Assembly (NCBI RefSeq): GCF_026625565.1
Contig: NZ_CP112998.1
Coordinates: forward strand, 2,792,501 to 2,856,500
DNA length: 64,000 bases
Source: Dyadobacter pollutisoli
GTDB taxonomy: Bacteria; Bacteroidota; Bacteroidia; Cytophagales; Spirosomataceae
Direction of reading: 5' to 3'
A program made the translations under genes and the position numbers. The first letter of the stretch is position 1, and every line of letters begins with the position of its first letter. Under the pieces are notes generated by a model. That model saw nothing but the letters and a program-made list of their open reading frames with translations. It was not told the origin of the DNA and made no database searches. Below, one piece after another: positions 51,175 through 59,144 of this stretch.

Positions 51175-51540
51175 TTAATTGGTAAGTTCCAGGCTCCGAT
51201 CGGTTTCATAATATTCCTGCCAAACGTCCAGCGAATTAGGATCGCCTTCCCAGGTGGTACCGTCGAAATTCAGGATCTGGTTAGCCTCAATGCCTTGTTT
51301 GAAAATTACGTGGTGGATTGTGCCGTCTTTAGTCCTTAAAAACGCTTTAACCGAGTATTTCCTGACATATGTGGTCTGCCATTTCCTTGGGTGAGGTAAA
51401 GGTTCATTAACAGAAGAATCACCATAAAATCTGTGATAAAACTCTTCAATGGCCTTTTCGTAATCATTTCCTTTCAGATTTTCAATCTGAAAAATATCAG
51501 ACTTAAAAAAGTCTCTTAATTGCTCGGGAGTTGGTTTCAA
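51175..51540 (-). CDS. Conserved hypothetical protein
   Basis: 121 residues: LRDFFKSDIFQIENLKGNDY, EKAIEEFYHRFYGDSS and KAFLRTKDGTIHHVIFKQGI. It is soluble, alpha/beta and without signal peptide. I do not recognise a family. It stands alone between the serine hydrolase and inositol-phosphate synthase genes. Confidence 0.68.
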   Translation of the reverse strand: MKPTPEQLRDFFKSDIFQIENLKGNDYEKAIEEFYHRFYGDSSVNEPLPHPRKWQTTYVRKYSVKAFLRTKDGTIHHVIFKQGIEANQILNFDGTTWEGDPNSLDVWQEYYETDRSLELTN

Positions 51541-51651
51541 GGTAGTTGTTTTCGGTTTTCCATCATGTAAGATACGTTTCTTTTAGGTTGAAAACTAATA
51601 TTCGGAAACCGACGACTTACCTCTCGAAGCTGATTAAGGTGATTTTAAGTC

Positions 51652-51686
51652 AACCAGCCGGTATATGAGGCACATACCGGCTGGTT
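51652..51686 (-). terminator. Hairpin after inositol-phosphate synthase
   Basis: AACCAGCCGGTAT (51652-51664) pairs exactly with ATACCGGCTGGTT (51674-51686) across a 9-nt loop, 4 bp after the stop. The stem is strong but the following T-run is weak, so termination is probable rather than certain. Confidence 0.6.
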
Positions 51687-51690
51687 TCCC

Positions 51691-52884
51691 TCATTTTTTC
51701 AATTGCTTTTTCGTCGATTCGGTCAATTGACGGTTTGCCAATGCCTTACATTCCACCACCGCATCACGGAACATCATTTGCTGCGGCGGCGTTTTCTGTG
51801 TAGCGGCCGAAGGTCCTCTCAGCGCCCCTACCAGGCCCATTTCCCTCGCTACATACACATACCTGATCGCATCGATCACCACACCCGCGGAATTGGGTGA
51901 ATCCTGTACCGACAACTGAGCATCCAGAATGACCGGCGCGCCCATAAACCCTTCCAGTTCCAAACGGAAATTGGCAACCTTGTTATCGCCATAAAAAGGA
52001 ATGTATTCAGAAGGACCGGCATGCAAAAAGCTGCCCGTAGTAGCGATCCCTCGGATCTCATTTTGCGCCCTGATGACATTTTCTTTAGAAATTTTCTTCG
52101 ATTTCAGACGGTTTTTGTCTTCCATATTCAAGAAATCGGTATTACCGCCTACGTTTCTCTGAATGTGTGCTTTCACATGATGTCCCCGCTCGAACGCTAA
52201 CTCCTGCAACATTTGCGAAACGATACTCGCCCCAAACTGGCTCCGCATATCATCGCCAATAATAGGAATACCTGCATCGATAAATTTCTGCTCCCACACA
52301 GGATCAGACGCAATAAATACCGGAATGCAGTTCACCAGAGAAATGCCCAGTTCAAGGCATATTTCGGCATAAAATTCAGTCGCCAGTTGCGAGCCCACAG
52401 GCAGGTAGTTGATCAAAACTTCCACCTCATGCTTTTTGAGGTTTTCAACTATTTCCGAGCGTATTATACCTACCAAATCAGCATCATAAACCGCTTTGTC
52501 AAGCAGCAAATCAGTTGTGGTCAAATCTTCTCTGATCACGAAGCGGCAATCGGCCGGATAAGCTGACATCAACGGACTAACTCCGTCAATAACGGGAGAA
52601 CGATAAATCGGCGCCTCGGTCTTGATCTGGTCATTGAGAACAATGGTACAGTTGGGTTTTGCAAAAATAGCCTCCCCTAGCGTCAGACCAATCTTTCTTT
52701 CATCAATGTCAAACCCGCAAACAAATTCAATGTTGGCAGCTTTGTAACCACCAATATCGTCCGCCATCAAACCAGAAGTTTCCTCAGAAAACCGGGTGTA
52801 ATACTCCACTCCCTGCACCAACGAGCTGGCACAATTACCTACTCCCAAAATGGCTACTTTTATCTTTTTTAGTTCATCTTCCAC
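51691..52884 (-). CDS. ino1: Inositol-3-phosphate synthase
   Basis: 397 residues with the NAD-binding motif VAILGVGNCASSLVQGVEYY and the family blocks FVCGFDIDERKIGLTLGEAI, INYLPVGSQLATEFYAEICL, PIIGDDMRSQFGASIVSQML and KSKKISKENVIRAQNEIRGI. It converts glucose-6-phosphate to myo-inositol-3-phosphate, the first step to inositol lipids or related solutes. The length is normal for the bacterial type. A perfect 40-bp palindrome lies 115 bp before its start and could regulate it. Confidence 0.95.
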   Translation of the reverse strand: MEDELKKIKVAILGVGNCASSLVQGVEYYTRFSEETSGLMADDIGGYKAANIEFVCGFDIDERKIGLTLGEAIFAKPNCTIVLNDQIKTEAPIYRSPVIDGVSPLMSAYPADCRFVIREDLTTTDLLLDKAVYDADLVGIIRSEIVENLKKHEVEVLINYLPVGSQLATEFYAEICLELGISLVNCIPVFIASDPVWEQKFIDAGIPIIGDDMRSQFGASIVSQMLQELAFERGHHVKAHIQRNVGGNTDFLNMEDKNRLKSKKISKENVIRAQNEIRGIATTGSFLHAGPSEYIPFYGDNKVANFRLELEGFMGAPVILDAQLSVQDSPNSAGVVIDAIRYVYVAREMGLVGALRGPSAATQKTPPQQMMFRDAVVECKALANRQLTESTKKQLKK

Positions 52885-52998
52885 TTGTACTATACTTTTT
52901 AAAATAAAATTTTATGTAAATAAGAATATTCTACAAACTATGTTTATAAAATACTCATAAACACAAAAAAAGGCAATAAAAATGAGGATTTCAAACGA

Positions 52999-53038
52999 AT
53001 GCTTCAATTAATGCAAACGTTTGCATTAATTGAAGCAT
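52999..53038. promoter_or_regulatory. Perfect 40-bp palindrome upstream of ino1
   Basis: The half-site ATGCTTCAATTAATGCAAAC (52999-53018) is followed directly by its exact reverse complement (53019-53038), with no loop. The core TGCAAACGTTTGCA has the AAACGTTT centre used by LacI-type operators. It lies 115 bp before the ino1 start and 77 bp after the phospholipase-like stop, both on the minus strand. Operator is the favoured reading; it lacks the T-run of a terminator. Confidence 0.6.
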
Positions 53039-53114
53039 AATTGTACTTTTATAATAAATGTGGACAGATTAATGTAACCGGACGCAATGAAGGGTTAGGC
53101 GTAGCTTATGCCAC

Positions 53115-54836
53115 TTACTTCGAAAACAACACCCGATCCTTCACTTTCCGCACATCGGAATAATCCTCCGCCCACCAAGGCAGCTCACCTGCCGCTCTTG
53201 GTGGCTTGGCTAGTTCCAGCTTCTTTCGGGCCTCTTTTGCTTCATTTTGTGCTACACGGAAATGGTAATGGTCGAAGATCCGTAGTGCCTCAATGGTGTA
53301 GGAAACGGCGATCTTGCGGTCTTTAATGAGCAACAGGTTCTCACCATTCGTGTTGTCGGCAGCACCCGAAAAGTTATACGATCCAAGATAGACCCTTGCC
53401 GTCGGCTTATCGAAATCAATGACGACGAACTTGTGGTGCATCCTCGTTCCGCCGCCGCCGGTTACCTCGGATTTGAATGGTTCAGGCACATTCTTTCTAA
53501 GGGCCGACGGAAATACAGGAGCTCGGTTACCATCCGGTTTCAGTAAATCCATACCACCTACCCGCTTGTCGGAAATGCCATAAACAAACATATCCGGGTC
53601 GGCTGTTACTTTGGTTACCGCAGCCCGCACGGGACCCTGTGTCTGGTATAAAAATGCCAGCGAAAAGAAGAGACTTGAAGTAACATGATCATTAATGTCA
53701 CTGGCAATGGATGCAAGCACGGCATTGCCGGCTGAATGCGGCGAAAAAGTAACCTTGGCGTTAATATTCGTCAATCCAAGATCATTCCATTCCGCAGACT
53801 GCGTGGCCCCGAATTGAGATGACACAGATGACAGCCAATATTGTTCAAATGCTTTTTTAAACGGTTCAATAGCAGCCGCCCCGCTCAGCACGACTGCATT
53901 ATTGGCCTGAACATAAAATCCCCGCCAGGAAAAATTGGTAGATCCGCCGATAGCAGCCTTCACATTATCTCCGTCGACCACGATCATTTTATTATGTTGC
54001 AGCTTACCCATATGCTGTCGTTTCACCTGCTCTCGCCCCGCAGTAATTACAAGCCTGTCCTCCGCCATATTTTCTCCCGAACCCGCTTCTCCATGTGCAC
54101 CGTCGTCGTCAATGATAATCCGTAGTCTGGTTTTAAGCTTTTCGAGCCGTGTAACCATTTCAGGCTCATTGAGATCATAGGCTACCACCAGCACTTTCGC
54201 TGTCACATCGGCAATCGCTTTATCCAGCACATCCAAAATTTCAGTCCTTGCTTCAAAGCCCATCCATGCCAGCGCTTCCTTCGTCTTCGGGTGGGTCGGG
54301 GTAAAAGTGAGGCCTTCATCAGCTTTTGCCGGCAAGAGGGTTGAGATCGGTCCTGCCGAATCGTAAAAATCCACAAATGCCTGTGATGATACGAAACCAC
54401 GTGTAAAAGTCACATTCAACTGACTGGGATACGTTTCCCGCATTAACGCAATGTCGGCTTCCTGGAATTCTCCGTAACTCAGTTCGTCCAGCTCGTTCAT
54501 AAATACCGGCGTGACGCGGTACGTAAATTTGCCGGGTATGTCCGCATTTCTCGGAAAATGTACCCACCTGAATTTCTGGATCGGTGAAAGCCTGGTAGAC
54601 AGGCTGCTGTTGGTGGTACTGCCTACAAATGAAAGACGGTTTTTGAGTTGAAAAAACCGGTCCCCGTCCGGCTCCCGGTATTCGATGGCGAAGCCGACAA
54701 AATCGTCCGGCGGTGTGCCGTTTTTCCAGTTCATGGCTAACAGGCACATGCCTTCGCCCCGGTGTATTTTTAAACTGAATAATGCTGTTCTGTTTTGTCC
54801 CCGGACTTCAAATTCGGAATGATCTACGTTTGGCAT
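53115..54836 (-). CDS. Phospholipase D-like (two-HKD) protein
   Basis: 573 residues with two HKD motifs: KLQHNKMIVVDGDNVKAAIG followed by STNFS, and RMHHKFVVIDFDKPTARVYL followed by SYNFSGAA. The order and spacing are those of PLD-superfamily phosphatidyltransferases or nucleases. An N-terminal Ig/FnIII-like region (about 1-130, FTYRVTPVFMNELDE) precedes them. There is no signal peptide, so it may act in the cytoplasm on nucleic acid or lipid. Context gives no clear substrate. Confidence 0.9.
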   Translation of the reverse strand: MPNVDHSEFEVRGQNRTALFSLKIHRGEGMCLLAMNWKNGTPPDDFVGFAIEYREPDGDRFFQLKNRLSFVGSTTNSSLSTRLSPIQKFRWVHFPRNADIPGKFTYRVTPVFMNELDELSYGEFQEADIALMRETYPSQLNVTFTRGFVSSQAFVDFYDSAGPISTLLPAKADEGLTFTPTHPKTKEALAWMGFEARTEILDVLDKAIADVTAKVLVVAYDLNEPEMVTRLEKLKTRLRIIIDDDGAHGEAGSGENMAEDRLVITAGREQVKRQHMGKLQHNKMIVVDGDNVKAAIGGSTNFSWRGFYVQANNAVVLSGAAAIEPFKKAFEQYWLSSVSSQFGATQSAEWNDLGLTNINAKVTFSPHSAGNAVLASIASDINDHVTSSLFFSLAFLYQTQGPVRAAVTKVTADPDMFVYGISDKRVGGMDLLKPDGNRAPVFPSALRKNVPEPFKSEVTGGGGTRMHHKFVVIDFDKPTARVYLGSYNFSGAADNTNGENLLLIKDRKIAVSYTIEALRIFDHYHFRVAQNEAKEARKKLELAKPPRAAGELPWWAEDYSDVRKVKDRVLFSK

Positions 54837-55070
54837 ATGGCTTTTTTTAAATGGTTAAACGGAAGTGTTTTAGAATTTAAAAACTGAAAGCAAACAATGT
54901 CGCTAAGCCATTATACCGCCGGTAGTATACTCATTCAGAAGCTATTAAGACATGTTAAAGCAGTGGGCTGGCTGGATACAATGGCATTTAAAGGTCTTTA
55001 AATTTGACAAAACAGTAGTTACCGTTTAATAATATTCCGGGCACATACGCGATTCTTAAAATTTGGTTAA

Positions 55071-55333
55071 TCAGATGCCGTCTTTATCGAGAAAAATGCC
55101 AGAGCCGGTCATTTTGACCTCATCGTAATAAAGACCGTTCCCAGTACTGATACCGTACTTCTGTTTCAATTTTTGCTGCAATTCTGCGGATTGCTTCCGA
55201 CCATTGACGATCAATTCGTCTTCACTCAGGCCAAACCATTCGATACTGGCATGATCGTTGTTGTTTCAGTTTTTGAAACAAAACAAAAAGCGGAAACAAA
55301 CAACACTCCCAAGAGCAATACGATTTTTTCCAT
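55071..55333 (-). pseudogene. Frameshifted small secreted protein gene
   Basis: ATG 55333 opens a signal peptide (MEKIVLLLGVLFVSAFCFVS) that meets a stop after 35 codons, while the next frame reads NDHASIEWFGLSEDELIVNG, then RKQSAELQQKLKQKYGISTG and SGIFLDKDGI to TGA 55071. The total of 263 nt is not a multiple of three, fitting a single-base change in the AC-rich stretch between the frames. No family is recognised. A sequencing error is an alternative. The gap 54837-55070 shows nothing clear. Confidence 0.6.
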
Positions 55334-55501
55334 GGCATCCACCTCGTGTATACGTCGCGAACGTACCCTATACACGTACACGAGCCATAATGTGCTCCAA
55401 TGGCCTCAGGTTATATTATTGTTAAGCTTTCTCCGGCGCCATTTACAATTTTTGAGCGGTAAGTACATTTAACGTTTCAAATCTACTCACCAAAGCTAAT
55501 T

Positions 55502-57001
55502 ATGAAGAAAAAGGTTTTACTAGTACTCACGTTATCGGCAGCATTGCTGAACGCTTGTACGGATCACGTTCCGCAAAATCCCGAACCCGAGAATCCGGCA
55601 TCATTTAAAGAAGTGGCTTCCACCGACCTTGGCGGCACAGCCGCATCTGAAATCTCTGCTTATGACCCAACTTCGCGCCGTCTTTTCACGGTCAACAATG
55701 AGTCGGCTGCCAAAGTAGAAGTGCTTGATCTTTCCGCATTTCCTACGATCACCAAATTGCAGGCTATCGATGTTTCCGCACTTGGAGGCGTTGCTAACAG
55801 TGTTTCTGTTCATGACGGGAAGCTGGCTATTGCGCTTGAAGCTACTAACAAGCAGGCGAATGGAAGCGTGATCGTAATGAATACCAGCACATTGGCGATG
55901 ATCAAACAGGTGACGGTAGGCGCCTTGCCTGACATGGTTACTTTCAGTCCTGATGGTAAATACATTGTGACCGCCAATGAAGGTGAGCCTAGCCCTGATT
56001 ACACCACCGACCCGGACGGATCTGTGTCTATTATCGATGTTACGGATAATTACAGTGTTAAAACACTGAATTTTGGCTCATTTGCAGGAGTTTACAATCT
56101 TTTGGCGATGGACGGTTTCAGGGTTTTCGGACCAGCAGCCAGTTTCCAGCAGGACATTGAACCAGAATATGTAGCGATTTCTATGGATTCCAAAAAGGCA
56201 TTTGTAACATTGCAGGAAAACAATGGTATCGCCGAAATCGATCTTACAAGCGGTACCATTCTTAAAATAAACCCACTCGGAACCAAGGACATCAGCCAGT
56301 TGATCAATGCAATGGACGCAAGCGACAAGGATAGCAAGATTGCACTTGGTACCTGGCCGGTGAAATCGTTTTACCTGCCCGACGCGATCTCGTATTTCAA
56401 TGTCAACGGATCATCATACCTGATTACCGCCAATGAAGGCGATGCCCGCGAGTACACAGCTTTTGACGAACAAAAAAGAGTAAGTTCGCTTAAACTGGAT
56501 CCGACTGTTTTCCCGAATGCTGCCACTTTGCAAAAGCCTGAAAACCTGGGACGGCTGCGTGTAACGAGTACGCGTGGCGACATTGATAATGATGGTGACT
56601 ACGATGTTCTATATGGCTTTGGAGGTCGTGGGTTCAGTATTTTCAATGCTGCCAATGTTCAGCTGGTACACGATTCGGGCAACGGTTTGGAGCAGGAAGC
56701 AATCAATGCGGGTATCTATGACGATGACCGCTCAGACGACAAAGGTGTGGAGCCGGAAGGCGTAACTGTTGGAACGATCGGCAATAAATCTGTCGCCTTC
56801 ATCGCGATGGAACGTGCAGACGCCATCGCAGTGTACGATCTGAGCAACCCGGCAGCACCGAAATTTCTTCAAATTATTAAAACCGGCGATGCACCCGAAG
56901 GAGTATTGTTCGTAGCATCCGACAAAAGCCCGAACGGCAAAAGCCTGCTGATCACCAGCAATGAAGGTGACGGGACTGTGAAGTTCTACCAGACTAACTA
57001 G
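55502..57001 (+). CDS. Choice-of-anchor I domain lipoprotein
   Basis: 499 residues with a lipobox (LVLTLSAALLNACTDH). The mature protein is a seven-bladed-propeller-like choice-of-anchor I domain: LGGTAASEISAYDPTSRRLF, VGALPDMVTFSPDGKYIVTA, NEGEPSPDYTTDPDGSVSII, EYVAISMDSKKAFVTLQENN and GDIDNDGDYDVLYGFGGRGF. The family includes PhoX-like extracellular phosphatases and surface proteins. It is exported and lipid-anchored, probably on the surface; enzymatic activity is uncertain. A strong terminator follows. Confidence 0.9.
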   Translation: MKKKVLLVLTLSAALLNACTDHVPQNPEPENPASFKEVASTDLGGTAASEISAYDPTSRRLFTVNNESAAKVEVLDLSAFPTITKLQAIDVSALGGVANSVSVHDGKLAIALEATNKQANGSVIVMNTSTLAMIKQVTVGALPDMVTFSPDGKYIVTANEGEPSPDYTTDPDGSVSIIDVTDNYSVKTLNFGSFAGVYNLLAMDGFRVFGPAASFQQDIEPEYVAISMDSKKAFVTLQENNGIAEIDLTSGTILKINPLGTKDISQLINAMDASDKDSKIALGTWPVKSFYLPDAISYFNVNGSSYLITANEGDAREYTAFDEQKRVSSLKLDPTVFPNAATLQKPENLGRLRVTSTRGDIDNDGDYDVLYGFGGRGFSIFNAANVQLVHDSGNGLEQEAINAGIYDDDRSDDKGVEPEGVTVGTIGNKSVAFIAMERADAIAVYDLSNPAAPKFLQIIKTGDAPEGVLFVASDKSPNGKSLLITSNEGDGTVKFYQTN

Positions 57002-57017
57002 TTTGATTTTGAATTGA

Positions 57018-57062
57018 AAGTGCCGTAGGTGTGCAATGTTGCGTACCTACGGCACTTTTTTG
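57018..57062 (+). terminator. Strong intrinsic terminator
   Basis: AAGTGCCGTAGGT (57018-57030) pairs exactly with ACCTACGGCACTT (57045-57057) and is followed by six T. It lies 16 bp after the choice-of-anchor I gene stop. Confidence 0.85.
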
Positions 57063-57078
57063 TTCTTGCAGATTTCTC

Positions 57079-57206
57079 CTCTATCTACCGATATTTCATC
57101 CCTACGGGATTTTAAAAAGTCCCATAGGGACGTAACATTGGCGGCCGCCGCGGTAGAAAATAAAAATTGAAGTATACATCAAAATGCCGTAGGCATGTAA
57201 CTTTAC
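57079..57206. repeat. Composite intergenic repeat
   Basis: The stretch holds CCCTACGGGA, GTCCCATAGGGAC and AATGCCGTAGGCATG palindromic units separated by AT-rich DNA, related to the degenerate region at 46660-46860. These are interspersed repeats and no gene is evident. The GDPD-phosphatase stop codon (57203) lies at its edge. Confidence 0.6.
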
Positions 57207-59038
57207 CTCCTGCTATATTTCTTAAACACATTAAGTATCTTCGAATAGATCTCCGTATTCTCATACACGCCGCGAAAATCCAGAGAATGAGGACCGTAGG
57301 CAAATACCGGTACCATCACAGCGGTATGATCATTGGTACTGAAATGTCCGTCTACATAGCCCTGTTTTATATTTCCGTCCAGTAATGTAAGACCGCCGGT
57401 TTCGTGGTCGGCTGTGACGATGACTAATGTCTGGCCGTCCGCATCAGCCAGGCGCATTGCCTCTCCCACCAGTTTGTCAAAATCCAGCATTTCAGTTACC
57501 ACATAAGAAACAATGTTCGCATGTCCGCCGTAATCGATCTGCGCTCCTTCGGCCATAATAAAGCTGCCAGCCTTACTTTGGGCAAGCGATTGATGTGTTT
57601 TTTGCAAAGCTGGAATCAAAAACTCCCCTCTGCCCTTTTGAACCGATACGATTTTAGAGTTGTCCAAAAGCACAAATGGTGCCTTCATACTTTTAAGGTC
57701 GTCCCATTTCTCCGAAAACTGAACTCCTTTCAACCTCAGCGAATCTGCTACTTTTCCTTTTATAAAACGCTCGGTACCACCGCCAATGAGAATTTTGACC
57801 GATGAACGCAGGTAATCACGCGCAATTTCGTCTTCCAAATCACGGTAAGGCTGATGCGCGTAAAAAGCCGCTGGCGTGGCATCGGTCATGCTTCCTGCCG
57901 AAATCAATCCCGACTGGATACCGTAGGTTTTCAACTGATCAGGAAGATTGGGTAGCGCCACAAAATTACTGTCCACGCCAATGGCCCGGTTCCTCGTTTT
58001 TTTCCCTGTCGCCATCGCAGTTGCTCCGGCAGCAGAATCGGTAATGTAGCTGTCGGACGCGCTGGTTTTTGAAAAACCAATGTTCAGCATCTTTGTCAGA
58101 TTCAGGTTTCCACGGTTGGCGGTAATGCCCGAATAGATCTGTGTCAGTCCCATTCCGTCACCGATCAACAGAATCACGTTTTTTACTGCCGTCCTGCTAT
58201 CATTATTGCGGTAAGTCGGCTGATAAGGCGTGTATTGTTCTTTGGAAAGATACTCTGCGTTGGTGCGGTTGCGTAAATAAGTACCGAGTTCCTCCACATG
58301 GTCTGTATTGATAAAGTCAATGCCCAGGTTCATGAGCATTTTCCAGGTGTTGACGTGGTCCGGCGTGGCCCAGAAACGGATTTTCTTTCCTAGGCTATGC
58401 GCCTGATTGATCACACTTTCAATTGCCTCTTTGTCTTTTTCAATAAGCACTCCTTTACCATTCCAGCGGGTGTACTTATAAAATGACTGACTGATCAGCC
58501 CAACCCTTTCCAGTTGCGAGGGTGTGTATTGAACTTCCGGCCTACCATCGTAATAAACATACGCCGGAAACTTTTCAAAGTCTGCGGGAGACGGCGTGTT
58601 ACCACTCAAAACTACTTTAACAGGTCCTTTGGGCGCTAAAATGGATTCATAACGTTGCAATGCTTTTACCAAAACAGGCATGGTTAGCGCACTGGATGTT
58701 TTCAGGTCAATCAGCAGTTGAATGGATTGATTACCATCTTTAAAAAGCTGTCCATTATTCTTTTTGATCATCGCTGTTAGCGGATCCAGATACAGGCTTT
58801 CCAATGTCCGGTCGCCATGCATATCCGACTCCTGATGCGCCACAAAAAGGGTATCATTTCTCAATATCACATCGGCTTCAACCGACCCGAAATGCTGATA
58901 GTAAGCCGAAAAGAAGGGGATATTTTGCTCATAGTCGTTGTGAGAATGAGCATTGGTCGTGGTATAAGTGTTGGAATTTTGTCCTTTTGTAAAAAAAGAA
59001 AAAAGGGTGAAAAGTGTAAAATAGAAAATCGATTTCAT
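57203..59038 (-). CDS. GDPD-alkaline phosphatase fusion, secreted
   Basis: 611 residues from the ATG at 59038, giving a signal peptide (MKSIFYFTLFTLFSFFTKGQ); the longer frame adds 23 residues. Residues about 25-270 are a glycerophosphodiester phosphodiesterase/PLC-like barrel (HSHNDYEQ, SVEADVILRNDTLFVAHQES, LLIDLKTSSALTMPVLVKAL, FWATPDHVNTWKML). Residues about 300-605 are an alkaline phosphatase (VILLIGDGMGLTQI, nucleophile YITDSAAGATAMATG, HAGGIDYGGH-like AEGAQIDYGGHANI, VTADHETGGL). It could release alcohol and phosphate from glycerophosphodiesters in one protein. Confidence 0.9.
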   Translation of the reverse strand: MKSIFYFTLFTLFSFFTKGQNSNTYTTTNAHSHNDYEQNIPFFSAYYQHFGSVEADVILRNDTLFVAHQESDMHGDRTLESLYLDPLTAMIKKNNGQLFKDGNQSIQLLIDLKTSSALTMPVLVKALQRYESILAPKGPVKVVLSGNTPSPADFEKFPAYVYYDGRPEVQYTPSQLERVGLISQSFYKYTRWNGKGVLIEKDKEAIESVINQAHSLGKKIRFWATPDHVNTWKMLMNLGIDFINTDHVEELGTYLRNRTNAEYLSKEQYTPYQPTYRNNDSRTAVKNVILLIGDGMGLTQIYSGITANRGNLNLTKMLNIGFSKTSASDSYITDSAAGATAMATGKKTRNRAIGVDSNFVALPNLPDQLKTYGIQSGLISAGSMTDATPAAFYAHQPYRDLEDEIARDYLRSSVKILIGGGTERFIKGKVADSLRLKGVQFSEKWDDLKSMKAPFVLLDNSKIVSVQKGRGEFLIPALQKTHQSLAQSKAGSFIMAEGAQIDYGGHANIVSYVVTEMLDFDKLVGEAMRLADADGQTLVIVTADHETGGLTLLDGNIKQGYVDGHFSTNDHTAVMVPVFAYGPHSLDFRGVYENTEIYSKILNVFKKYSRR

Positions 59039-59144
59039 CGGATACGCATCATTGTGGATTACAGGAAAACCACAAATGTATGTCAACCCGCCCATTCCGC
59101 GCCTCAACCACTATTAAGCTATTGTAAACAAATACTGAAAATGC

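Noticed and set aside
52999..53038. Intrinsic terminator for the phospholipase-like gene
   Set aside because: The palindrome has no loop, is AT-rich, is followed by no T-run on the minus strand and lies well past the stop codon; an operator fits better.
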